Below, piece after piece: positions 45,206 to 54,429 of a stretch of DNA of 64,000 bases. A model generated the notes under the pieces. It saw only the letters and a list, made by a program, of their open reading frames with translations, searched no databases and was not told where the DNA came from. Within the stretch, counting starts at the first letter, position 1. Each line of letters opens with the position of its first letter. The stretch comes from Alicyclobacillus sp. ALC3. Lineage in GTDB: Bacteria > Bacillota > Bacilli > Alicyclobacillales > Alicyclobacillaceae. The translations under genes were made by a program, and so were the position numbers. The stretch spans positions 1,922,001 through 1,986,000 of the forward strand of contig NZ_CP066784.1 in NCBI RefSeq assembly GCF_028751195.1. The letters run 5' to 3'.

Positions 45206-46405
45206 TCACGCGCCGATGTGTTGTTCAATCTGAGACTTCAGTTGATTAAATCCTATGAGTCCCTGATGGTACCACATGATGTGCCCGGAGGCAGACACCA
45301 GTGCCTGCGTCGGGATGCCATTCACACCGTACATGTTAGCAACGGAGTCTTTACTGTCGAGTGCAATGGGAAAAGGCAAGCGCAGCTTTTGAGCGTACGA
45401 CTTGACGTGCTCTGTGGAGGATTCCGAACCTCGTAAGTCGATGCCGACGACACCTGCGAATCCTGGATGCTTTTGGGACCATCTCTGCAATTGAATAAGC
45501 GTTGGCATTTCTTCCTCGCAGTCAGGACACCAGGTCGCAAAGAACTCAAGCAGAGTAGGCTTGTTTCCGGCACCGACGGTGATTTGGCTCATGGTCCCAC
45601 CAGGCTGAATGTCCGGGAGGGTAAAAGAACGCTGTGCGGCCCCACTGGGACCGAATTTTCCCGGCAGGTAAGCTAACTTGCGCACGGAGGGTATCGCGAT
45701 ATTTGGGTGACCTGGGATCAGCGGCACCACTTGCTTCATGATCATACGAACCTCTGTGCCGATGACCGGGGTGGATGATTGGTCAGAGTTAAGGTAAATC
45801 CAGCGCTCGTGCCCATCTGGACCAATCACGTACACCGCTGGCGTATGTTGAATGTTCGTGCCGTTTAGAACGACGGACTGTACGTAATACGCATTCCAGA
45901 CTTTCTGGAGCTGTGAGCGCGAACCTGTGAAGTAGTGCCACATATGCAACACGTGGTGTTCTTTTGACCACGTGTAAGTATCCTTTACGGATGTCGCGTT
46001 CTGATTTGCGTTCACGGCCACGAATGCCACCTTTGAGGCGGATTTACCAAGGTCGTAACGGACATTTTGCAACACGGCCGCCGTAAGTGGGCACACTGTC
46101 GTGCACTTGCTATCGATAAAACTGAGAATAACAACCTTCCCACGAAAAGAAGACAGGCTCCCGGAATTCCCAAACTGATCCGTGAGGTGAAAGTTCGGCG
46201 CCACTTTCCCAGATAACTGCGTACCGGGATCCACTGACGCCGCGACGATGTTTGAGATGGAGTTGGTTTGCACCGGTGTTGCGTACTTTGGATTCACGTG
46301 TAGGTGAGTGCTCAACCTCCACATTCCGACGCCAGCACCCAACACCAGTACTACCGCAAGCGTCGCAAAAATCCACTGACGCAATTGCCCTGTACCCTTT
46401 CTCAT
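45206..46405 (-). CDS. Sco1-TlpA fusion thioredoxin-fold protein
   Basis: About 399 residues from ATG 46405. One membrane anchor, then an SCO1/SenC domain (about 60-220: VILSFIDSKCTTVCPLTAAV with the CxxxC copper site, and the distal His in IQHTPAVYVIG) fused to a TlpA/ResA domain (about 250-398: LLEFFATWCPDCEEEMPTLI with CxxC and NGIPTQALVS with cis-Pro). The fusion joins copper delivery and thiol reduction, as needed for CuA-type sites of oxidases. It follows ccdA on the same strand with 42 bases between them. Confidence 0.88.
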   Translation of the reverse strand: MRKGTGQLRQWIFATLAVVLVLGAGVGMWRLSTHLHVNPKYATPVQTNSISNIVAASVDPGTQLSGKVAPNFHLTDQFGNSGSLSSFRGKVVILSFIDSKCTTVCPLTAAVLQNVRYDLGKSASKVAFVAVNANQNATSVKDTYTWSKEHHVLHMWHYFTGSRSQLQKVWNAYYVQSVVLNGTNIQHTPAVYVIGPDGHERWIYLNSDQSSTPVIGTEVRMIMKQVVPLIPGHPNIAIPSVRKLAYLPGKFGPSGAAQRSFTLPDIQPGGTMSQITVGAGNKPTLLEFFATWCPDCEEEMPTLIQLQRWSQKHPGFAGVVGIDLRGSESSTEHVKSYAQKLRLPFPIALDSKDSVANMYGVNGIPTQALVSASGHIMWYHQGLIGFNQLKSQIEQHIGA

Positions 46406-46447
46406 AACATAACCCCCCCAGACCACAGGTTTGCTCTTGTGCACAAT

Positions 46448-47197
46448 TCAGCTAAGAAAGACCGTGTGCAGGCCCGGCCCCCAGACCCAATACCACACCA
46501 AGTAAACGCCGCTCGCAGCCATCACGATGGCGCTTAACCGATGCACCATTGGAAGAGCAGTACGAATGAACCTTCTAAGAAACGAGTTCGCCAGCGTAGC
46601 CAAGGTAGATAAAATGGTTATAACAAGTCCCATCCCAACGGTATAAGAGGCAAACAGCATTGCAGTGCCCTGCGCACTCCTCCCCAGTCCTTCGGCGACC
46701 ACAGCAAGGAACACTGGCAGACTGCAGGTCATGGAGATCAACCCGTAGCTGACACCGTATGCGATAAATGACGGGCTTGACCCTCTTCTAAACACCGTTT
46801 CAATGCGACTGGACACTCCACCAAAGGACAAGCGATCGGAGAGCGACCCACGCCACATAAACCATGCTGCCACGAATAAACCTGCGGAGACAACGAACGA
46901 TATAAAGGGAACCACTTTGAAGAGCAGTTGTCCAACCACCCCGATAAGAAGACCGGCAGTGCCGAACACCATCATAAAACCTATTGTCATCAAAGCCCCT
47001 GATGCCGTTCCGAAGTACCACTTCCAGCGGCTTTCCTCGCTCCTACCGGACATCAAATAGACCAGGTAGGATGGCAGCAGGCCGACCCCGCACGGATTGA
47101 AGGCGCTGACAATTCCCGCCGTAAACGCGACCAACAAAGAAACGGGCAGTGTCGCCACCTCCGATCTCAACATTAAGGCTGCATCTGTGTCTGCCAT
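46448..47197 (-). CDS. ccdA: CcdA-type thiol-disulfide transporter
   Basis: 249 residues, six or more helices. SAFNPCGVGLLPSYLVYLM contains the first active-site Cys, and MTCSLPVFLAVVAEG the partner Cys in the symmetric second half, the arrangement of CcdA/DsbD transmembrane electron carriers. It passes reducing equivalents from cytoplasmic thioredoxin to external proteins such as the Sco-TlpA fusion immediately downstream. The start at 47197 could be a few codons further in. Confidence 0.88.
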   Translation of the reverse strand: MADTDAALMLRSEVATLPVSLLVAFTAGIVSAFNPCGVGLLPSYLVYLMSGRSEESRWKWYFGTASGALMTIGFMMVFGTAGLLIGVVGQLLFKVVPFISFVVSAGLFVAAWFMWRGSLSDRLSFGGVSSRIETVFRRGSSPSFIAYGVSYGLISMTCSLPVFLAVVAEGLGRSAQGTAMLFASYTVGMGLVITILSTLATLANSFLRRFIRTALPMVHRLSAIVMAASGVYLVWYWVWGPGLHTVFLS

Positions 47198-47422
47198 GGA
47201 ATCCTAAAGTCATAGATGACAGCATGAGCCCCTCGCTTGCTCCTATAATCATGGAAGGCAATTGGAACACAGTTCGTACTAAGCCTAACAAGGAGCAGAG
47301 AGGGCGGTCAACCATTACGCCTCCACCGATACAATTGAGACTGCTACACCCCACGATGTAGACTGTCCGCGCGTCTTACAAGTCCTTAGACACGCACTGT
47401 CCAAAATAGTCCATCCGAACGG

Positions 47423-47451
47423 TTGCATTATATACAATACGGGGGTATTGT
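47423..47451 (+). promoter_or_regulatory. Promoter with CsoR-like box, before the SHOCT/YHS genes
   Basis: -35 TTGCAT (47423-47428), 17-base spacer, -10 TATTGT (47446-47451). The box ATACGGGGGTAT (47438-47449) overlaps the end of the spacer and -10. Same position as in the csoR promoter. Confidence 0.7.
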
Positions 47452-47477
47452 GTCTATACAAAAGGAGGCGAGATACT

Positions 47478-47678
47478 GTGGGATGCTGTGGAGGCGGTAA
47501 TTTTCGAAGCATGGGGTATGGCTACCGGGGCCATCGCGGTTACCAAGACGAACCGATTGAACGCGACGTGCGCCGCGCACAATCCAGTACGCCGCTTGAT
47601 TTACTCAAAGAACGGTTGGCTAAAGGTGAAATCACAATTGATGAATATCAACGGCTGTCTGCTGTGCTCAGTTCTTAA
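47478..47678 (+). CDS. SHOCT-domain protein of the copper operon
   Basis: 66 residues from GTG 47478 (AAAGGAGG ten bases upstream). MGCCGGGNF start with a CC pair, Gly/Tyr/Arg middle and SHOCT domain LDLLKERLAKGEITIDEYQR. It is the first gene behind a CsoR-type promoter, so it should be copper-induced. Its role is unknown. Confidence 0.78.
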   Translation: MGCCGGGNFRSMGYGYRGHRGYQDEPIERDVRRAQSSTPLDLLKERLAKGEITIDEYQRLSAVLSS

Positions 47679-47733
47679 AATGTACATGGTTTTACGCGGT
47701 GAGGGCATCAATGAAGTCAAGGAGGGAAATTAG

Positions 47734-47919
47734 ATGAGCGTAGATCCGGTATGTGGGATGGAAGTCAAGGAAGATGGCACTCCTTCCGTGGAGCATCATG
47801 GAAAGACGTATTATTTCTGCTGCGAAGGTTGCAAAACGGCATTCAGTAACGACCCGGAGAAATACCTAAACAAGTCGAACGACGTGTCTCACGGACACCA
47901 CGCGGGCCACCACCATTGA
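47734..47919 (+). CDS. YHS-domain metal-binding protein
   Basis: 61 residues. VDPVCGMEV and GKTYYFCCEGCKTAF are the two YHS half-sites with Cys ligands, and the end HGHHAGHHH is a His-rich tail. YHS modules occur in copper-transport proteins and as small metal carriers. AAGGAGG before ATG 47734; same unit as the SHOCT gene. Confidence 0.88.
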   Translation: MSVDPVCGMEVKEDGTPSVEHHGKTYYFCCEGCKTAFSNDPEKYLNKSNDVSHGHHAGHHH

Positions 47920-48094
47920 GTCGTTGAGGTAACTTTGTCGTGGGTCGAACGCCACGCATCGATGAAGGGTGCCGATGTGTGGCGTTCAACACAGTTTGCG
48001 AGAGTCATCAAGAAGTGGTGCTCTCATCCAATCACAGTTGTCGAATTAGCTATTTTCCTCCCCGAAAACACACACTTCAGCTGTGCGTTGAACT

Positions 48095-48123
48095 TTGACT
48101 CAAATACTATACGGGGGTATAAT
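48095..48123 (+). promoter_or_regulatory. csoR promoter with CsoR-like operator
   Basis: -35 TTGACT (48095-48100), exactly 17 bases, -10 TATAAT (48118-48123). ATACGGGGGTAT (48109-48120) fills the spacer end, so CsoR binding would block RNA polymerase. Similar to known CsoR sites with a G-run in TAC..GGGGGTA. Confidence 0.8.
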
Positions 48124-48158
48124 ACATGTGAAGACCAATCAGGAATGGGGAATTCATC

Positions 48159-48455
48159 ATGTCGGTGCATGTGCACAGTCACAGTTACGGGCCCAAGAAA
48201 GACGACCTTCAGCGGCGGCTCAAACGCATCGAAGGTCAGGTGCGGGGCATTCATAAGATGATCGACGAGGACCGCTACTGTGTGGACATCTTAGTACAGA
48301 TCGCGGCCATCAAGAGCGCCCTTCAGCAGGTCGGCCTGTCGCTACTGGAATCCCACACGCGTGGGTGTGTAGCCGATGCTTTGAGCCACAACACTGGTGG
48401 CGACGAAAAGATCGATGAATTGATGGATGTCATCCGCCAGTTTACGAAATCCTGA
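48159..48455 (+). CDS. csoR: Copper-sensing repressor CsoR
   Basis: 98 residues, helical DUF156 fold. DLQRRLKRIEGQVRGIHKMI at the start; copper ligands Cys in DRYCVDIL, His and Cys in ESHTRGCV. Tetramers of this family release DNA on Cu(I) binding. First gene after the operator-containing promoter and directly upstream of copA. ATG 48159 with weak AATGGGGA upstream. Confidence 0.93.
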   Translation: MSVHVHSHSYGPKKDDLQRRLKRIEGQVRGIHKMIDEDRYCVDILVQIAAIKSALQQVGLSLLESHTRGCVADALSHNTGGDEKIDELMDVIRQFTKS

Positions 48456-48485
48456 CGAATGTCTTAACAATCGAGGTGAACACAC

Positions 48486-50864
48486 ATGGCTATATCCACA
48501 GAAATCAATTTGCCTGTTGAAGGCATGACTTGCGCGTCCTGCGCAGCCCGCATCGAGAAGAACGTGGCAAAGCTCCCTGGAGTCAAGGAGGTCAACGTAA
48601 ACCTTGCCTCTGAACGCGCCAGGGTTGTCATAGATGGAGAATCAACGTGGCAGGACGTTGTCCAGAAGATCGAGAAGTCCGGTTACTCGGTGCCGGAGCG
48701 AGAAGTGGACCTGAACATTACTGGCATGACCTGTGCCGCTTGCGCCGCTCGTATTGAAAAGGTGGTCGGGCGACTGGACGCCGTCGACAGGGTGAACGTC
48801 AACCTGGCCTCGGAGAAGGCGCACATCGTCTACTTTCCGGGCGTGCTTCAGGAACAGGACCTCATTCGGGCCGTTGAAAAAGCCGGGTACGGGGCAACAC
48901 TGGCGTCAGAAGCTACCGCGCATGAGGAGAAGAAACGCAAGGAACAGGCTTACCGCCGTGAAGTGTGGACGTTCTGGGGGTCAGTCGTACTCACCCTCCC
49001 ACTTGTCATTCAGATGTCTGTGCTACTGTTCGGCGGCAGTGCCTTTATGCCGAACTGGGTGAGTTGGATTCTGGCGACACCGGTGCAGTTCTACGTCGGG
49101 TGGCGGTTCTACAAAGGCGCGTATCACTCCCTGCGTGGGGGTGCCGCCAACATGGACGTTTTGGTTGCGCTTGGGACATCGGTAGCCTACTTCTACAGCG
49201 CCGTCTTGACGGTTCTTGGCCATGCGGAGACGTACTTCGACTCGTCGGCGACCGTCGTGACCCTGATCTTCATGGGCAAACTGCTTGAAAGCCGCGCGAA
49301 GGCGAAGTCCAGTTCCGCCATCGAATCTCTGGCCAAACTGGGCGCCAAAGTGGCACACGTCATTCGTGACGGAAACGAACAAGACGTGCCCGTGGAGGAA
49401 CTGCGCATTGGCGACGTCGTAAGGGTTCGCCCAGGTGAGAAGGTGCCAAGCGACGGCACAATTTTAGACGGCAGTTCAACCATCGACGAGTCGTTTTTGA
49501 CCGGTGAATCCATGCCTGTGGCTAAGGAACCCGGAGATACCGTGGTGGGTGCTTCAGTCAACCAATCCGGCGTCTTCAAGATGGAGATCACCAGGGTCGG
49601 CGCTGACACTGCGCTTGCACAGGTCATCCGCCTGGTCGACCAAGCGCAAGGCTCGAAAGCTCCGGTGCAGCGGCTCGCGGATAAGATTTCCGGGATCTTC
49701 GTTCCAATTGTCCTCGGCGTCGCCTTTTTCACCCTGCTTGTGTGGGGGTTCATCGTCGGCTGGACACCCGGTCTTATCGCTGCAGTTGCAGTTCTCGTCA
49801 TTGCCTGCCCATGCTCACTCGGACTCGCCACGCCGACGGCGATTATGGTCGGCACAGGCTTGGGCGCTGAATCAGGGATACTCATCAAGGGCGGCGAGCA
49901 TTTGGAGAAAGCTCACAAGGTCAACACAATGGTTCTTGACAAGACGGGGACTGTCACGCTCGGCAAACCGGCCGTCACCGACATGTGGGTGGCACCGGGT
50001 ACGTCAGAGGAGGACCTGCTGGCGGTTGCTGCGGCACTTGAGGCACAGAGCGAACACCCACTCGGCGCAGCCGTGATCGCTCATGCAAAGGAACGCAACA
50101 TGGACATTCCGTCAGCAGAAGGCGTTCAGGCTGTTCCGGGAAAGGGCATTGCTGGCGCTGTAAACGGTCAAACCATCCGCATTGGGAACCGGCGTTGGTT
50201 GTCCGACACTGGCGTTGCGGACTTCCCGGACGATGTGCTGGCACAGTTCGAGAATGAGGGCAAGACAGCCGTCCTTGTCGCGTCCGAGTCGACCCTTCTC
50301 GGCATGATTGCCATGGCAGATACCATCAAGCCGGACTCGGTGGAAGCCATCCGGCAATTGCGGGAGATGGGTATCGACGTCTGGATGATCACAGGCGACA
50401 ACGAACGTACCGCGAGCGCGGTGGCCACAGAGGTCGGTATTACAAACGTGATCGCTGGTGTACTGCCCGAAGACAAGGCAAACAAAGTCCAGGAATTGAG
50501 AAACCAAGGCCGAGTGGTTGCCATGGTTGGCGATGGTATCAACGACGCGCCTGCACTCGCTGCGGCGGATATCGGGATTGCGATGGGCACCGGAGCCGAC
50601 GTCGCCCTCGACGCAGCCGACATCGCCCTGATGCACGGGAACATGCAAGGCGCAGTCGACGCCATTCGGCTGTCTAAGGCGACGATGCGCAAGATTCGGC
50701 AGAATCTGTTCTGGGCGTTCTTCTACAACGTGCTTGGGATCCCGCTCGCTGCCCTCGGCCTCCTCAGCCCCATCATCGCAGGGGCTGCAATGGCAATGAG
50801 TTCCGTAAGTGTCGTCTCCAACAGCCTGTTGCTCCGGCGGTTCCCACTCGGAAAGGGGGTGTAA
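48486..50864 (+). CDS. copA: Copper-exporting P1B-type ATPase CopA
   Basis: 792 residues. Two N-terminal HMA domains (GMTCASC and GMTCAAC), eight helices with the metal CPC in [13 protein letters not shown], actuator TGES, phosphorylation site [15 protein letters not shown], and [11 protein letters not shown]. Exports Cu(I) from the cytoplasm using ATP; CopZ delivers the ion. AGGTG precedes ATG 48486; it follows csoR by 30 bases in one transcript. Confidence 0.96.
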   Translation: MAISTEINLPVEGMTCASCAARIEKNVAKLPGVKEVNVNLASERARVVIDGESTWQDVVQKIEKSGYSVPEREVDLNITGMTCAACAARIEKVVGRLDAVDRVNVNLASEKAHIVYFPGVLQEQDLIRAVEKAGYGATLASEATAHEEKKRKEQAYRREVWTFWGSVVLTLPLVIQMSVLLFGGSAFMPNWVSWILATPVQFYVGWRFYKGAYHSLRGGAANMDVLVALGTSVAYFYSAVLTVLGHAETYFDSSATVVTLIFMGKLLESRAKAKSSSAIESLAKLGAKVAHVIRDGNEQDVPVEELRIGDVVRVRPGEKVPSDGTILDGSSTIDESFLTGESMPVAKEPGDTVVGASVNQSGVFKMEITRVGADTALAQVIRLVDQAQGSKAPVQRLADKISGIFVPIVLGVAFFTLLVWGFIVGWTPGLIAAVAVLVIACPCSLGLATPTAIMVGTGLGAESGILIKGGEHLEKAHKVNTMVLDKTGTVTLGKPAVTDMWVAPGTSEEDLLAVAAALEAQSEHPLGAAVIAHAKERNMDIPSAEGVQAVPGKGIAGAVNGQTIRIGNRRWLSDTGVADFPDDVLAQFENEGKTAVLVASESTLLGMIAMADTIKPDSVEAIRQLREMGIDVWMITGDNERTASAVATEVGITNVIAGVLPEDKANKVQELRNQGRVVAMVGDGINDAPALAAADIGIAMGTGADVALDAADIALMHGNMQGAVDAIRLSKATMRKIRQNLFWAFFYNVLGIPLAALGLLSPIIAGAAMAMSSVSVVSNSLLLRRFPLGKGV

Positions 50865-50960
50865 GCCAGGCAACTTGTTGACGTACATGCGACAGTTATC
50901 GTAGGGCTGGAATTAACCCTCCCCTACCTATCCAAACCACTTTTAGAGGAGATGTTGGAT

Positions 50961-51167
50961 GTGACGACCGAAACCATTACCGTCAAAGGCATGACATGCG
51001 ATGGCTGTGTGAATTCTGTAACGAAGGCGCTGAAGGGCGTCTCCGGTGTCGAAAAGGCCGATGTTGACTTGGCTGGTCAGAAGGCCACCGTCACATTTGA
51101 CGATAGCAAGACCAACCTGGCAGCCTTGAAAGAGGCCGTCGAGGAAGCAGGATACGACGCAGACTAA
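50961..51167 (+). CDS. copZ: Copper chaperone CopZ
   Basis: 68 residues from GTG 50961; GAGGAG has nine bases of spacing to this GTG but none to the ATG at 50952. A single HMA fold with GMTCDGC metal site and AALKEAVEEAGYDAD end. Carries Cu(I) to CopA. It lies 87 bases after copA. Confidence 0.93.
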   Translation: MTTETITVKGMTCDGCVNSVTKALKGVSGVEKADVDLAGQKATVTFDDSKTNLAALKEAVEEAGYDAD

Positions 51168-51623
51168 TTAACGAGAACTGAGCAACTTGTGACAAATCCA
51201 AATTCCCGCCTCGTCAGGCAACTCGGGGCGGGAATTTGCATCTTGCTGTGAGAAGGAAAGCCAACGCCGACAGCATTCTAAATAGAGGTGATATGAGATG
51301 GCACCAAGTTGGTTGACTGTCCTTCCTACGTATGGTTCGTTTTGTCCGCAATTCACCGTCTTGGTCGACTCCCCTCGCCTAAGAATCACAAGCAACAATC
51401 AACCACACTGTCAACGCCGGGTTACTTTCGAACCTGGGTCAATTGTAGTCCGGCGTTAACACACACATCCAGGAAGATGTCCTGAAAACCTTACAGACCA
51501 GAAAAAACCCCGTACATTGAGATCAGTTTCCTCTTTACATCACTTGCGAAATCTCCTTGTCCGAAGTCTCTTCAGGTACTTTGCTCAGGTCCTCATTCAT
51601 CTCTTTCTGTGTACCTGTTCAGT
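51168..51623. other. Intergenic region after copZ
   Basis: About 450 bases with no supported gene. CCCGCCTCG.. and CGGGGCGGG (51205-51235) form a hairpin suited to terminate the copper operon. Confidence 0.5.
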
Positions 51624-51652
51624 TTGACAGACCATACATACTGGGGTATTGC
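51624..51652 (+). promoter_or_regulatory. Third CsoR-type promoter, before the decayed csoR-copA copy
   Basis: -35 TTGACA (51624-51629), 17 bases, -10 TATTGC (51647-51652), with ATACTGGGGTAT (51638-51649) in the same register as in the two working copies. One base differs from the box ATACGGGGGTAT. Confidence 0.7.
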
Positions 51653-51697
51653 GAACATATAGGACAAGAGAGTGAGGCACCAAAAAGGGCGCTGACC

Positions 51698-51852
51698 ATG
51701 CCAATCATACCTACGGCCCCAAAACGGAGGACCTTCTAACACGACTTCGTCGGGTTGAAGGGCAAGTACGTGGTATTCAAATAATGATTGACGAGGACCG
51801 TTACTGGGTGGATGATCCTAACGCAGATAGCTGCAAGCCAAGTCTTAAGTGA
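51698..51852 (+). pseudogene. Decayed csoR copy
   Basis: Frame from 51733: [28 protein letters not shown], then a changed tail to TGA at 51850. The core aligns with RRLKRIEGQVRGIHKMIDED of the intact CsoR. The first copper Cys is Trp (CVDI to WVDD), the start is out of frame and the second half is lost. Not a working regulator. Confidence 0.8.
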
Positions 51853-51930
51853 CCAAGCATTAAATTCAGGTGAATATCTATACACGAGCATAACGTATCA
51901 CAACACCAATGATAGAAGGTACACTACTTG

Positions 51931-52246
51931 TTGAAGCATGGCGAGTGGATCCTGTGCTGCCCGTGTCAATACTATGGCAAATCTGTGCTGTATTGCTTTT
52001 GTAAACGTCAACATGGTGTCTGACCGGACACGGGTCGCCCTAAAGTGCGGTTTCACTTACAAAGATGTCGCTGTGAAGTTCGACAAATCAGGATACGCAA
52101 TGTCAATACGAGAAGGGAACTTGAACATTACAGGAATGACGCGGGCGGCCTGTTCCGCTATGATTGAAAAGGTATTAAGTCGATTGGAAGCCGACAAAGA
52201 AGGCGAGTTTCAGTGGTGCATCAGAAAAAGATTACATCGCACTTAG
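51931..52246 (+). pseudogene. Decayed N-terminal part of a copA copy
   Basis: Reads MASGSCAARVNTMANLCC, VNVNMVSDRTRVALK, KFDKSGYAM, LNITGMTRAACSAMIEKVLS, parallel to both HMA domains of CopA ([49 protein letters not shown]). Both CxxC sites are destroyed (SGSC, TRAAC). The rest of the ATPase is gone. Confidence 0.85.
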
Positions 52247-52256
52247 CCCATATTAG

Positions 52257-53207
52257 TTAGAACGTTGGGTAAGCGCTAGACATCGAACCGTGCGCTGCGA
52301 TTGTCACCGCCTGATTGCCGAGTTGGTGCCAAGCGCCAAGAAAGTTAGCTCTCTTCACCGGCTCGTCCTTTTGGCCTGTGAGGGGGTTGTTGATGTAGAT
52401 GTAGTTCTGATCATAGCCGACTATCAAAACCGCATGCTCCTCCTGTGTTACGCGTATAGGGCCTTCAGGTGTCTGCCACGTCTCCCAAAACCTATCCGTC
52501 GGTTTCAGGTTTGCAGTAACCCACGCTTCAACTGGTACACCTCTCGCTACATAAGACAAAAGCTCTCCAAACGGATGCTCGGTCAAATCCAAACCTTCGC
52601 CAGGTAGAATTTTGTTCATAAGTTTTACTATAGGACCGTGATAGATACCAAAACCGTCTACCCACACATACGGAGACCCCACAAACCCGACGTTCGGATT
52701 ACCCCATGAGATGATTCTGCCTGAAGCCGCCTTCACGCGTGGTGTCGGGTCGTATGGCTGTTCCTTGGCCAGCGTCATTTTGCTCACTGGGTGTCCAATC
52801 GCAGTAAAGAGCATCGACAGACTGGTCACTTCGCAGCCGTTTGGGAGTTGCGGGTTTTGGTTCTGCGGTGGAACATTGAGCATCACCGAGGCCGGGAGCG
52901 TGGTACCTTGGCTCAACGTCGTGTTGTTGTTCGGCACGCTTCCGTTCTGCTGGTTGGGCTGGGCTTTCGGTACTGTTCCTACCTTTGGGTCAGACTCGCC
53001 TTTTAGGCTCTGTTTCGACTTCGCGGCTGCTGTCAGTCCACCGTGCGCTCTGACGGGGATGAGCCACCACCTGGAACTCGCCCAACCTACGATTCCAAGA
53101 ACCACGACCGCCCCCACGGCCACCAAGCGCCTGCGTCGCCTGGCAGCCCGCTGGCGAAGGCTCTTACGCGTCGCATTGAGTGCCCGCAGCTGTTCAAAGT
53201 CATCCAT
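52257..53207 (-). CDS. C39-like peptidase domain protein, membrane-anchored
   Basis: 316 residues from ATG 53207. Basic N-terminus (RQRAARRRRR), one membrane helix, a Pro/Asn/Gln linker, then a papain-like C39_2 domain: NVPPQNQNPQLPNGCEVTSL with the nucleophilic Cys, EEHAVLIVGYDQN with the catalytic His, and YIYINNPLTG with the Asp/Asn position. Such proteins hydrolyse peptides outside the cell or process secreted peptides; target unknown. Ribosome site weak. Confidence 0.82.
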   Translation of the reverse strand: MDDFEQLRALNATRKSLRQRAARRRRRLVAVGAVVVLGIVGWASSRWWLIPVRAHGGLTAAAKSKQSLKGESDPKVGTVPKAQPNQQNGSVPNNNTTLSQGTTLPASVMLNVPPQNQNPQLPNGCEVTSLSMLFTAIGHPVSKMTLAKEQPYDPTPRVKAASGRIISWGNPNVGFVGSPYVWVDGFGIYHGPIVKLMNKILPGEGLDLTEHPFGELLSYVARGVPVEAWVTANLKPTDRFWETWQTPEGPIRVTQEEHAVLIVGYDQNYIYINNPLTGQKDEPVKRANFLGAWHQLGNQAVTIAAHGSMSSAYPTF

Positions 53208-53446
53208 GCTCTCGTGCCCCCCACCACACCTGCAAGCTCCTCCAGTTGTCAAAATAGTGTAGCTGTGTCCCCAGCCTGACAGTCCCAGAGCAAAAGATAG
53301 GAGAAAGTCGCATTTTAAGAGTGCTGTGCTGTTCTGAAGTCTTGCCGTCTGTTTGAGAGGTCCTGTGTCGTTGTGCGAGTCCAGTGCACATGACCATGTA
53401 CCGTTGCATTTTGTTGCGTACGCATCCTTGTGTCGACTCGTCCTTT

Positions 53447-54077
53447 CTATGCAACAAATTCTCTATTAAGTATAGAACGAGCAGACGCATAATGTCGATC
53501 CGTATCGAACCCCCTTTGTATGCATTTAGTCATGACAGAACCGCAGGCGTCTTCCTTACCCCTTGCTGCCTCAACCGCTTCCCAACCTTCGCGGACTGCA
53601 TAATAAAAGGAGAGTGCCGCGATGGAGTGTATCCACCACCAACCGAGGATGGCCGTCAGTACCACACGGGATATCAGAACCCATGACATGTACGCACAGA
53701 CTATGCTGCAGGAGCCGCCCGACCGAAGCGCCTTACCGCCGATCTCAGTCCCGATTCCCCTCTTCGTTCGCGACAAGCAGGCATGATGACGCCGGATGCT
53801 ATCTCTAACCCGGGTCCTTGGTGGGTCTGCGCCCTGGTGACTTACCAGCTTAACAATGGATGCGACAACGATGTAGACCGCGAGCAACAGCAAAGCGATC
53901 CCCAAAACCCATCACGAAGTCTTCTCTGCTCACATGACCTGAGCAAGATTTGCCCGACGGAACTCGATGGTCAACCGCCAAAGCAGAACCGCCTCCGGCG
54001 ACAAGTTCAATCACACTCTCAGCGCCAAGGTAGTAAGAGGTAATGACTGGAACCGACACATACATCCAGGCAACCAC
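53447..54077 (-). pseudogene. Decayed copy of the CDF transporter
   Basis: Pieces of the protein at 26476-27123 in several frames: ESVIELVAGG, then GIALLLLAVYIVVASIVKLV, SHQGAD, GKALRSGGSCSIVCAYMSWV, ILGWWWIHSIAA (the key Asp of WWWIDS is His here), EGWEAVEAARGKEDACG. At least three frameshifts and a lost start. Confidence 0.88.
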
Positions 54078-54100
54078 ACCCCCGCTCCGTGCTCTTCGGG

Positions 54101-54118
54101 CCTCCGTTTAAACGGAGG
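54101..54118. repeat. Perfect 18-bp palindrome
   Basis: CCTCCGTTTAAACGGAGG, perfectly self-complementary with no loop, just upstream of the decayed CDF gene. It may be a terminator stem or an operator; function unknown. Confidence 0.5.
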
Positions 54119-54244
54119 TGCGTGGAGAGCGCTGCACATTTCCAGTCCTGTACACCCCCAAGTAAAGCGACCGAGTGGGCTCGCAATGCTCTACTATAGA
54201 CGATTGTTGTCTCAAAAACGTGACAAAGATAGGATGTTATCCTT

Positions 54245-54421
54245 CTAGATAAATATTATTCCTTTCGCAATTTCCTGTTTCGTCTTCTGCTGTTGCAGTC
54301 TCTGCTTTTGCTCCTGCTGCTAATACGTGGAAAGTTTGTCCGCATACGACACGGACGGGAACGCAACCAGCGCCGCCGTAGCCATCGCCGCTGACCACAC
54401 CAAGAGAATTCGCCGCTTCAT
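54245..54421 (-). pseudogene. Start of a secreted protein gene with internal TAG
   Basis: ATG 54421 encodes a signal peptide (KRRILLVWSAAMATAALVAF, cleavage near VSYA), then ADKLSTY, a TAG, and QQEQKQRLQQQKTKQEIAKG before a stop at 54245. The Gln/Lys coiled coil after the signal is like PcsB/NlpC-type cell-wall hydrolases. Only the first 58 codons remain. Confidence 0.55.
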
Positions 54422-54429
54422 CAAACCGT

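Noticed and set aside
48965..50888. Several long ORFs in other frames of copA
   Set aside because: Shadows of the GC-rich, strongly coding copA frame.
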